Source of the DNA: Bolinopsis microptera
Lineage: Eukaryota; Ctenophora; Tentaculata; Lobata; Bolinopsidae
NCBI RefSeq assembly: GCF_026151205.1
Contig: NC_087080.1
Location: 9,329,720-9,342,836, forward strand
Length of the DNA: 13,117 nucleotides
Direction: 5' to 3'
Part shown: positions 1 to 8,900 of the stretch, piece after piece
Numbering within the stretch: the first letter of the stretch is position 1
Layout: the number at the start of each line of letters is the position of its first letter
Notes under the pieces: model-generated
The model's input: the letters and a program-made list of their open reading frames with translations, nothing else
The model's database searches: none
What the model was told of the DNA's origin: nothing
Program-made: the position numbers and the translations under genes

Positions 1-2195
1 ACTGAGTAGAGAGTATAGCCACATGTTTGGCTGGTTACGGTAATCCTAGTAATGAAGTTAAAGTTGTCAGTCCCGACAACTGCTGTAAAACATTTCACCT
101 TCACTTCAGTACACACTTGGGAAAACAGTCACAGGAATCATCTTACTTTCATCCCTCTTAGGTCCTTCGTTACTACAGTAGCATATTAATTATTAATCAT
201 AAAGTTCAAGATGTATAATATTTTATTTTTGGAGGTCAATACATGTTATAGATTGAAGGGAGCTAAATTCCCATCCTTTCAGCCGGGTCACCATTCACCC
301 ATCACCAACTGTCACAGCATATAATACATATAAATATTAAATAGACAACAGTTTGCAGGCTGCAACAGCTGTTGATTTACCATCCTTCTGTAAATCTTTA
401 CACGGATGATTTCTACTGACAGTGCTGATCATTCAACAGGAATAGGACTAGTCAATGTCTCGGTACCCCTCTCCAAGGGGAAGATCCGCGACATAAATCA
501 CGTATTTTTGCAGCTTCCCATACATCTAAAATCATTAACGGACAGCTCACTTCAACACAAAGCCCCGTCTAAATGCAGGCCGCCTGGGACGCTGCCGGGG
601 CGGTGTATCTGTATTCGGTTACTGCTATCATCAGTCTTCTCTTTACCTGAAGTTCTAATTTTTTGAAATTTAATAAGTTAACGGGTAGAAGTTGGGTAAA
701 ATATGTTTTTTGGGCGATCCCGACCGAAAGTTTGTGATTTAGCAAATAAGTTGAGGTATTTCATTCTAATTTGCATCTCAATAAACATCTCGCTGCCTCC
801 GTTAATAAAATACAACTATTGAAGTTCTGTGTTCATCGTGTATTACCTCAACCCCGTACGGAGTATATTATACGGTATCCCACCATGAACATGAGCCGGG
901 TCTCTAAGCTTGACAATAATTTTCTTTCAAATGATCTACTGTATCGACATCGTATTCAAATTAAACTCCCATCCGTCTTATTTCAAATCTGTACCCCGTA
1001 GGAACTGGGACGTTCCAATGCGAATAAAGTTTCTAGAATCTTCTTCCAACCCTTTGATAACGTCATCCTTACGTCAGTTATACAGTAAAACAGATGACAC
1101 CCCACTGTACTATTCTCCGCCAAATGTCTCGGCAATGCGATCAACACATTCTCGACATACTTCTCTCTGAAAACCAAATTCCAGACATCTCCGGACGTCA
1201 TTACTCAGTATACAAAACCGCCTTTAGACCCCGTGTTTTGGAGGTATGAACGTCTTAATTTTTATAGAAACATTTTTCAATTAATAATTTCCACCCCACC
1301 CCACCCTAATTCCGTCTTCCTCGGCCAAGTTGACTGGTAGGTCTACAAACCCATGCTTCATTCCACATAATTAAAATATTGCATATTCCTGCACATATTC
1401 TTGCAGAGCACACGCAAAGATGTGATTAATGTGGCGCTCTAAGGGGGACTAATGTAGCCCTGTTAAAGGTAACTAAAACACACATTGACACATTCCCCGC
1501 TGTGTATGTTCACTGCAGTAGGGGGGCAGGTGAATTTAATAAACTGTGTGGGATATTATTGTTACTGAAATAACGAACATTAGGTGTGGAATGAAGCTAT
1601 CCACGAATATATCCATTAAGTTATCCAATATAGCGTAAGAGATATGAACTTTGGCACGCGCTCAAATTTGGAGGGTTTGTTAGGGCTTCTCAGAAACATT
1701 TCTTATGTGTTCATTACATTCCAGATACCTTGAATATAAGCAACATTATGTGGACTCCCCACTAAATTCATCAAATTAGGACTTCCTTTCTCTTTCTTTG
1801 TATTCAACAATAAATTTTTCATGGTAATGGGATATCATTTTGGTTGCTACTTGCTTTCTGGCATATTGATATAACCTCATTTGTCAACAATCATTACATC
1901 AGTTAAAAAACTTAATCGAAATAAAGGTAAGATATTTCAGTATTTTGATCTGAAAACTTGCCACCAACCTGTACTATCCACTATCTAGTGTAGTTCACAG
2001 AGTCATATATCATATCCAGCAAGGCTAGAAGATGAAAGATTCGATTTACTGCAGATCTAATGTGATTTTAGTGATATGATTGTGTAATGATACTGTATGT
2101 TGTTTTAGACACTACAGCATGACTTTTACAGTTTTACATGAAAAAACTCTGAAAGGAACAGCAAACCCTCATACAGGATAACGTTATAATGATAG
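1..2195. other. No recognisable gene; AT-rich DNA
   Basis: I found no protein family here on either strand. Present are a small hairpin (AGTTGTC/GACAACT near 63-84), a GC-richer patch at about 540-620 whose ORFs are short and unfamiliar, and overlapping ORFs of 72-86 codons at 910-1201. A 12-13-bp inverted match (CTTCATTCCACA near 1355 with TGTGGAATGAAG near 1585) could be all that remains of a small mobile element. It may include further introns or exons of the VWD/C8 gene that I cannot identify. Confidence 0.5.
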
Positions 2196-2280
2196 GGTTA
2201 TAAGGTTATAAGGTTATAAGGTTATAAGGTTATAAGGTTATAAGGTTATAAGGTTACAAGGTTATAAGGTTAGGTTATAA
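2196..2280 (+). repeat. 8-bp tandem repeat GGTTATAA
   Basis: Nine consecutive units run from 2196 to 2267 (the eighth is GGTTACAA), then a truncated GGTTA and a tenth full unit at 2273-2280. The array is near-perfect, so it is recent or homogenised. It lies in otherwise featureless AT-rich DNA. Confidence 0.95.
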
Positions 2281-2593
2281 GGCGATCAGATTAAGTTCCG
2301 TAAAGTAGTAGTAGTACTTTACATGGGAGTTACTGTAGTGGTCTGGCATACTCTGTGCATGTTGAAATTTTAAATTTGATTGATACTTGAAGAAGAAAAT
2401 ATGTGGATACAAGGACACAATGTGTGAAAGAATAAAATATAATAAAATTAAGGATACTTCTCACTTATTTCGAGTCAAAACTGAAACAATGGTTCTACTT
2501 CGCTTTTTTGACAAGCAGCTTCTTCATAAAGATACTAACATATTGTAGGTGAGTATAGTGAGTATTGTAAAGAATGTAATCACACTGTAACCT

Positions 2594-2666
2594 GTGAACT
2601 GCAGCTATAACATGTACCTGCGACCTGCAGGTGAGACAATGTTTCTACTTGCAGGTCACAGTTCAC
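2594..2666. repeat. Compound inverted repeat with palindromic core
   Basis: Outer arms GTGAACTG (2594-2601) and CAGTTCAC (2659-2666) enclose inner arms GACCTGCA (2622-2629) and TGCAGGTC (2650-2657). ACCTGCAGGT at 2623-2632 is itself a perfect palindrome. It could form a cruciform, or be the remains of a small inverted-repeat element; no target-site duplication is evident. Confidence 0.7.
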
Positions 2667-3835
2667 TGTATCACTGGAAGGGAGTTGGGAAACATATAAG
2701 TGATAGGTTGTAAACCTTGTAAGGGTTGTAAAATGCAAATACTGACCTTCTATACATTTTTAAAAATCACCCAAGAGGGCTGTCTGGATGAGATGCTAAT
2801 TTTGATACTTGGTTAGTGTGTTGGCTGGAATTCGTGAAAGTTCACATGCACTAGCGTTCACCAGAATACATCGGAATACACTCAAATACACACAACATTG
2901 AATTCCCTCAATTCCCTATGTGACCCTGACATCGTATCCGTTCTAAGGTGGCACCCTCAGACTGTCATGAATCAATAAAGCTCACAATGTTTGCAGACGT
3001 TTCTCTATCAGCCGGAGTTGCAAGAAGGGTAATCGTCTGTAACATGTCAGTAACATGTGAAGAGTGGTGGAAGAGGGGGGCACATGTGTGGAAGAGGAGA
3101 CTTGTACCAATTACATTGCAGACACATTAGAGATGTGTTTGAGGAATTAGAATGGTGTTTTGAAGGAGGGGAAATGTAACTGAGAGTGGTGACCGATTAC
3201 TACCCCACCTACCAGCCTCTTTGATACTGGCTATCAAAATATATCAAATCCTTTAACATGAATTATTGGCATAATTCCAATTTGAAATGCCACTGATTTT
3301 ATCCAGGCATTTGCTACATTCACACACAATTTTAAAGTTTTTAAATTCACAAGTTCTACTTCAGTACATTTGAAATTCCTAATTGAATGTTAAGTTTTCT
3401 GTACTCGGATTCTTAGCTAATTTAGTTTAAATTGAGCCGAAAATTGGATTTTATTTTCAAGAAAAGTATATATATCAAATTATCAAAAGAACGTCATTTG
3501 TCAGGTTATTGGTAGCACAGCGTATCTTCTACGTAATGATTTGATACCATACACGGCAGCGTTTCAATAAAACAATTTAATGCCCAAGAGATTTCACACA
3601 TTTTAATGGATATTGGATTGCGGAGTGGTTTCATAATAAAGTGTGTGCTGGTAAAATTGTAAGATTTGGTTGAGAGCATTGTGCATTTCAACAAGTCTAA
3701 ATGGTAGGCAGAATGAAACAGAAAATAACTGTTATAAAGAAATTAATAATTTGTTTCTTACTCATTTATTTCACCCACTCATTTTGCCCATTTGTCGAGA
3801 TTTGTGGATGATTAATTACATATTTACATTGCGGT

Positions 3836-3849
3836 CACACACACACACA
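3836..3849 (+). repeat. Short CA microsatellite
   Basis: Seven consecutive CA dinucleotides, found just upstream of the promoter-like module. Little else can be said. Confidence 0.9.
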
Positions 3850-3924
3850 GTTCATCTAACACAGTAAATGTATATCACACACCTGCGCTCCAATGTAAAC
3901 ACCATGTACGTGTATAATTCTAGC

Positions 3925-3938
3925 GTTACCATGACAAC
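3925..3938 (+). promoter_or_regulatory. RFX-type X-box (GTTACCATGACAAC)
   Basis: The 14-mer fits the X-box consensus RYYNYYATRRNRAC at every position. RFX factors bind this motif upstream of ciliary genes in animals. Here it opens a cluster of promoter-like motifs at 3925-4371. Confidence 0.55.
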
Positions 3939-4002
3939 CAGGCGCTCTCCTATCACAGACAATCCTAATCTTAGTTAACAATGATTGTTGACATACACCC
4001 AA

Positions 4003-4044
4003 ACCAACCAATCACAACGAACCATCCTCCTGACCAACCAATCA
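4003..4044 (+). promoter_or_regulatory. Duplicated CCAAT-containing 12-mer with 30-bp period
   Basis: ACCAACCAATCA occurs at 4003-4014 and again, identically, at 4033-4044. The start-to-start distance is exactly 30 bp, about three helical turns, which would place both CCAAT boxes on the same face of the DNA. CCAAT/NF-Y sites of this form (CCAATCA, CCAATCAG) are typical of proximal promoters. Confidence 0.55.
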
Positions 4045-4137
4045 GAATCCTACCTGGTAGACGTAGCACAGAGCTGTGTCTAGAAGTGCAGGTTTTGACA
4101 GGAGTGTGTCAACAAACACACGTTAAAGCGTGCGGCG

Positions 4138-4157
4138 CCTAGCAACCCTTAGCAACC
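4138..4157 (+). promoter_or_regulatory. Tandem RFX half-site-like 10-mers
   Basis: CCTAGCAACC is followed directly by CTTAGCAACC. Each contains the AGCAAC half of an X-box, and the copies differ at one base. With the complete X-box about 200 bp upstream, they could be cooperating RFX sites. Confidence 0.45.
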
Positions 4158-4180
4158 ACATTATACCTACACTGTACTGT

Positions 4181-4227
4181 ACAAGGCGGGCTTCTGTTTG
4201 TGGAAATTGTTTTTACAAGGCGGGAAA
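4181..4227 (+). promoter_or_regulatory. E2F-like site and duplicated ACAAGGCGGG
   Basis: ACAAGGCGGG is present at 4181-4190 and again at 4215-4224. The second copy continues into GGCGGGAAA (4219-4227), a good match to the E2F binding motif. The locally raised GC content contrasts with the AT-rich flanks. Confidence 0.45.
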
Positions 4228-4362
4228 TTTCTTTTTTTACGATGTAAAGTATAAAATTACATCAACAAAACTTAATTGATAATTATATTAACAGGACAGT
4301 GTAAGTAGATAGGAAATGACCGGGCTTTTTGCCTGTAAATGTAGCGAAGACAATGAAGTTTG

Positions 4363-4371
4363 TTTATATAG
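4363..4371 (+). promoter_or_regulatory. TATA-like box downstream of the motif cluster
   Basis: TTTATATAG lies about 135 bp after the E2F-like site and is followed by a GC-richer stretch (4375-4460) that could be a first exon starting near 4395. No coding frame could be tied to it with confidence. Confidence 0.35.
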
Positions 4372-5267
4372 AGGAGAGTCCACTGACCACTATAACCGGC
4401 AATAAGCAGACAACACACTCCGCAACACACGCCGCAGGCTCCAGTTTACATCAGCGTACGTGAATCTTTTAAAATCTGATACTTTGAAACAATTCTGTTA
4501 CAGTGAGGCAATCACAACCCATTATATTATGCTAATAAACATAATTACAGCTCATCAAATTGGCAATGATGAAGGAAAGACCCGGAAGAATCCGAAGTAG
4601 GAAGTGGGCAGATTCAGTCATGAATCATGATTTGATTAGAGGAAACCGAAGAAAAATAAAAAATATTTAGTACTTATAGGGCTGAGTTTATGAAATCAGG
4701 TAAATCTGATAATACGGTTAGGTAATGAGCACCTGTTATATTATGATAATCACGGTAATTTTTGCAAAGAAATCACGCCTCATGAAGCTAGTGACACAGA
4801 GGGATGCTTTTTACCCTCAGGTATCGTTCTAAGATTGAATATTCAGTGTGGAAGTTAAAGGTCGGTACTGGGACTAAAATACGGTAAGAGTCGGAGTGGG
4901 ACAAACAGGGAGGTTAACTTTTAGATTCAGTGTCCAGAGAAAGAGAAAGAGAAGAGAAAGAGAAAGAGAAGAGAAAGAGAAAGAGAAAGAGAAAGAGAAA
5001 GAGTTAAAGCTTAAAGGTGGTGAGAAGTTGAGCAGCTCCGCAGTAAGAAGAATCAACATGGGTCACTGTAGAATCAGCAGAATAAAGACTATGACAGAGA
5101 GACATGTTAAGTTTACTAATAAGGTTCACTGCCCCATGATGTACCGTAATAACTGTGATAATCGACCTATTTGTATATTGCACAGATCTCCCGCCATTTC
5201 AATGCAGCAAGACATTCGTATCAATGGCAGTTTTAGACAAAGTGACTTAGATCTAATAAAATATTAA
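4372..5267 (+). other. Unassigned stretch with small ORFs after the promoter-like module
   Basis: Two small plus-strand ORFs have ATG starts. One is 34 codons (4566-4670), very basic (MMKERPGRIRSRKW...), just after a possible acceptor, ATTACAG at about 4543-4549. The other is 69 codons (5058-5267) with four cysteines, ending beside an AATAAA (5255-5260). Neither resembles a family I know. The minus strand is also open at 5152-5004 after a possible acceptor, in the phase required to continue the VWD/C8 gene, so the coding strand here, if any, is ambiguous. Confidence 0.25.
4936..5003 (+). repeat. GA-rich microsatellite (GAGAAA units)
   Basis: A purine-only run of AGAGAA/AGAAAG hexamers with interspersed shorter steps, about 68 bp. 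On the minus strand it is a long CTTTCT pyrimidine tract. It reads as Lys/Arg/Glu on the plus strand, which explains the apparent 123-codon ORF starting at 4896, a GTG rather than an ATG. Confidence 0.95.
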
Positions 5268-5858
5268 TGTTATCAATACCACAATCCTTAACAGTCTTTA
5301 GTAAGTAGACATTTGTAAATATATAAAAATTGTGATCTTCTCATCATATTTCCATACTGTTTGTGCACGTTCTTATATCATGTCAGCTTATACTCAAATA
5401 ATTGAAATCAGGTTATAATTTGGTGCATATTTTTAGAGTTGTAGTCATTTGGTCGAAAAGGATGAGGATCAAATGCCGACTAAGCTGCGTCATGGTCCAG
5501 TATAGAACCTGTGGATCACGTATTTAGAGTATTCCCTAGACGATAGAAGGTACATGTAATTGGAGTGTGACGTAATGCATTGTTCAGAGACTTAATCTAA
5601 GAATATATTCAACCTTATCAAGTGCTTTACACGATGATCTTTGTCTTTGTGGTTAACAATGAATGATTTACTGATATTGTAGGTAGTTAATATAATAATG
5701 CTCTTGACAATGAACAAAATTTGAAAAAATATAGATGAAAAACATACACAGTCACGAAGTCACATAGAACCACAAACGAACCGACAAACAGACAGACCCA
5801 CATACCAGCAAACAGATATAATGTTACTGAATGTAATATGTAACATAATGTAACTTAC
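5268..5858. other. Non-coding stretch downstream of the last recognised VWD/C8 exon
   Basis: This is probably the start of the next intron of the minus-strand gene, beginning at the GTAAGT donor (5858 downwards). I looked for a TIL-type cysteine-rich exon in the phase required and found none; possible acceptors near 5437 and 5507 run quickly into stops. Confidence 0.5.
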
Positions 5859-5943
5859 GGCATTCGTCAGTGATTGGTATTTCTATGCCAGTATCTCTGC
5901 AAGCTAATATCATAGCGTGGTAGGCTGGACAATGACACGCCAC
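5859..5943 (-). CDS. VWD/C8 gene exon: second half of the C8 domain
   Basis: The acceptor TTGTGCAG|GTG and donor TGCC|GTAAGT bound 28 codons plus one base. VACHCPAYHAMILACRDTG...ITDEC corresponds to the C8 tail (Cys, a helix with Tyr and Ala, Cys, Gly, then a final Cys). The open phase-1 end shows that at least one more exon lies at lower coordinates. Confidence 0.87.
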
Positions 5944-8900
5944 CTGCACAATTAATTAATTAATTATCTTGTTAATTGATAATTAGCTAAAAATCCAATT
6001 CATTGATCATTTAACTGTAAAGATTAGGTAAAATCAGTCCAACATGCGATTTAAGAACTATGCGTTTTTCATATCATTCTGATCAGTTTATTTATAACCA
6101 CATAGTTCAAGTTGACAATGTTATCTAGTTGGGACTTGGGTTATGTAGGAAACATAACAACTGAAAATCCTGTATCATGTAAAAAGAAGGAGCAGATTTA
6201 AGCTAAAATGTTGCTTTTCGTGCCCTTATTAAACCAAATATCCTCAGTTTCCAAGGTGTGATAGCAGTACGATTACCATATCAACAAGTCTTCCACAAAT
6301 CAAGTTATATATTTCATCATCAAGTTTTCCATTTCTATCATGCTTTCGGGTATGGTTTCAAGAGTTTTAGTCAATAGCTGTAGATATAGTTAAGAGTCAT
6401 GCATCAAGACATTGTATGAGGTTGAAGATTGAAGAGTTATTACTATTGAATGATGCAACATCTCATGAAATCGGAAGTCATATTTTCGATATCTAATCCC
6501 TCTAATGCACTGATAAGAATATTGATAGAAATTAGAGGTTCATTAGTGGTAAACGTCAGATAAATAGAAGATATCATAATCAGATCATAAAAATATCAGA
6601 AATAGATTAGAAATAGATCAGAAATAGATCAGAAATAGATCAAAATTAGATCAGGCAAATAGTTCAAAATTCGATCAGGCAAATAGTTGAGACAGACAGA
6701 TTGATTTCAGAACATTCCACTTACCGAGTGAAGATGTTTATATGAGGCTCTCTCAGGCAACGTGAAACCGTTTGCCTGGACAATTTTAACTTGAGCTTAA
6801 TTGTTTCTCACCTTTTTATTTGAGAATATTTTGTGTTGTGTAGGTACTTCAAATTGTTAATTTGTAATCTTATTATCTGAATTGATGCGACACAGAGACA
6901 TTTTATTTTTTGAATTAGTTAAAATATTCAATAATATTGTGTCTCTTTTTTGAGTAGTGTATTCTCAAAAACTTAAATAATAATATATCGAACCGGGCAC
7001 TCCCTACTCAAAACGCTTGGAATTCCGATTTTTTCGCACCTTTTATCAAAGCATTAAGGAAGCATTCTTTCTTAAATTACTGTCCTACAACTATCATACA
7101 ATATACTCAGCTGCTAAACATAAATATTGCTCATTAGTGACTTCTAAATATGTGCATATTGTTATATATTATAGAAGGAGGCACTTAAACAATAAACATG
7201 TGACAGAACAACACTGGTATATGACTGGTTGCAGCTGTATCCACTAAAACATTATTAGTCTGGGACATGTGTCTCTATATCATGTGAGAATAGAGATATA
7301 CATCAGCTGTAGTTAAGATAAGATTAGTGAGATATCTATAGGGCCGTATACTGGTGGAACAGGCGCACGACAGCGGTTGACCAATAAAACCCCAGAATCA
7401 CTGTCACGTGTCAAAACAAATTAGTAGGATAGACTCATAGACTGTGAGGTACTTACATCCTGGCACTGGCACACTGATTTGATACAAGCATCGTGTAGGG
7501 CTTGTCCGTCAAAGTAGGCCAGACACCGTCCGAACTTTCCGTCGATGTTAGTTAGTGTCTCACACATCTCGTGTGCTTGCTGGTGTCTCTGAGGAGATAG
7601 AGGGTTGAGCTGTTGGGAGGTAGAGACTCACATATGAAATAAATAGGGTGTCTTAAAATACAGGAAATCAGTTTAACTTCTGTATATTTTTAATGCGTTT
7701 ATTTAAAGCTGATGGAGTGTTGAATAACGAATAACGTGTTGAAATAAATAAATAAATGATAAAATATCTCAATAATTCTAGAGGATATCTGAGGTAAGCA
7801 CCCTGGCACAGACATATCTTACCATACTTTCGTCTAACTTATATTAAATCACCCTCAAAATATCAAATATTTTAAATATTTGTTACACAATAAATTTGGA
7901 GAATAGAAGGACGAAAATAGAAGGACGAAGTAAGAAAACAGTCACAACATTGTTTTAGTAACACAATTTTTGTGCGGTATTTTTTAGTGAACTTTCTAAA
8001 TCTTAGTCACCTAGTGCGAAAAACGGTGGAAGAGTCGAAATAATTAATAATAATAAAATTACATGTGTGAATAAACTGATTATAGTGCTACCTTATTTTC
8101 AATTAATTGAGCGATAAAAACATTGTTATGTTTTATAACTTACCTCATCAGTGCATTGGTATGTCTCTTCGTGTTCGTAGATATCACATGATAGATCTGT
8201 TGAGGCCAGCAGGTTTTCTGTCGAGATCTTTGGTCTGAAACATACAATGTTATTACTTTTAGGAGGTGTTGCTGTGGAGGTATGTATAAATATTCAACTT
8301 AATGTTCTGAGGAAAAATGGAAAAATGGAATTAGATTTCAATAAAAAGAACTTTCTGTAACCAGGTTACTCGTAGAAAGATTAGATAAGGGGACTAGTCA
8401 AAACCAAAATTTTTTAATTTTTTTGAATTGCGTCATTTTTAATTATAACCGCTTTTCCCCCAAAAGGCTTGAAGTGTTATTTATTTACAAATATATCACC
8501 TATTATTACATGACCCAGTATTTACGTCGTTTCATTGCGAGTACACATTAATAACCATGGGATTACAATACACAACAGTAAGGTTATTAGTCTGAAGTAT
8601 ATACTTGACTCTAAACAGTTATTAGCCAGGGTAATCCTGGCTACAAAGGGAGATTCTAGAGACGAAACCCTTCCTAAACTCTACCCTGCTCCAGTGTTTT
8701 TACCGACCATTAACCATTAAATGTAAGATGCAGCTGACAGATATGTAGTAAAGATCTGACATACAACATCTGCTTAGTCGTGTCTCCCGTTATCAGAATC
8801 TACCTGCACACTAATCATACCATATAAGGGTATAATGACCTTCACTCTGATGCTAGACTCATTACATTGCATGTTATACCAGTCTTTGTATTTCCGTATT

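Larger units (their letters stand above)
2281..3920. other. No recognisable gene; AT-rich intergenic or intronic DNA
   Basis: Besides the 2594-2666 inverted repeat, a GTAAAGTA/TACTTTAC hairpin (2300-2322) is visible. ORFs at 2948-3130 (plus) and 3506-3694 (minus) are about 60 codons, start at non-ATG codons, and lack known motifs or convincing splice sites. Confidence 0.5.

Noticed and set aside
983-1201. Overlapping ORFs on both strands that might be a transposon remnant
   Set aside because: No transposase or reverse-transcriptase motif, no terminal repeats, and the lengths are as expected by chance.
2580-2763. Minus-strand frame open for about 55 codons with three cysteines (…AGTCYSCSSQ…), tried as the missing exon of the VWD/C8 gene
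   Set aside because: The cysteine spacing does not fit TIL, no good donor is present, and the region is dominated by inverted repeats.
4390-4462. Minus-strand cysteine-containing frame (…EPAACVAECVVC…) tried as a TIL exon
   Set aside because: The spacing is wrong for TIL, a stop follows in the TATA-like region, and no acceptor is in the required phase.
4896-5057. Lys/Arg/Glu-rich N-terminal part of a 123-codon plus-strand ORF
   Set aside because: It begins at GTG, not ATG, and is the translation of a GAGAAA microsatellite. Only the part from ATG 5058 is kept as a weak lead.
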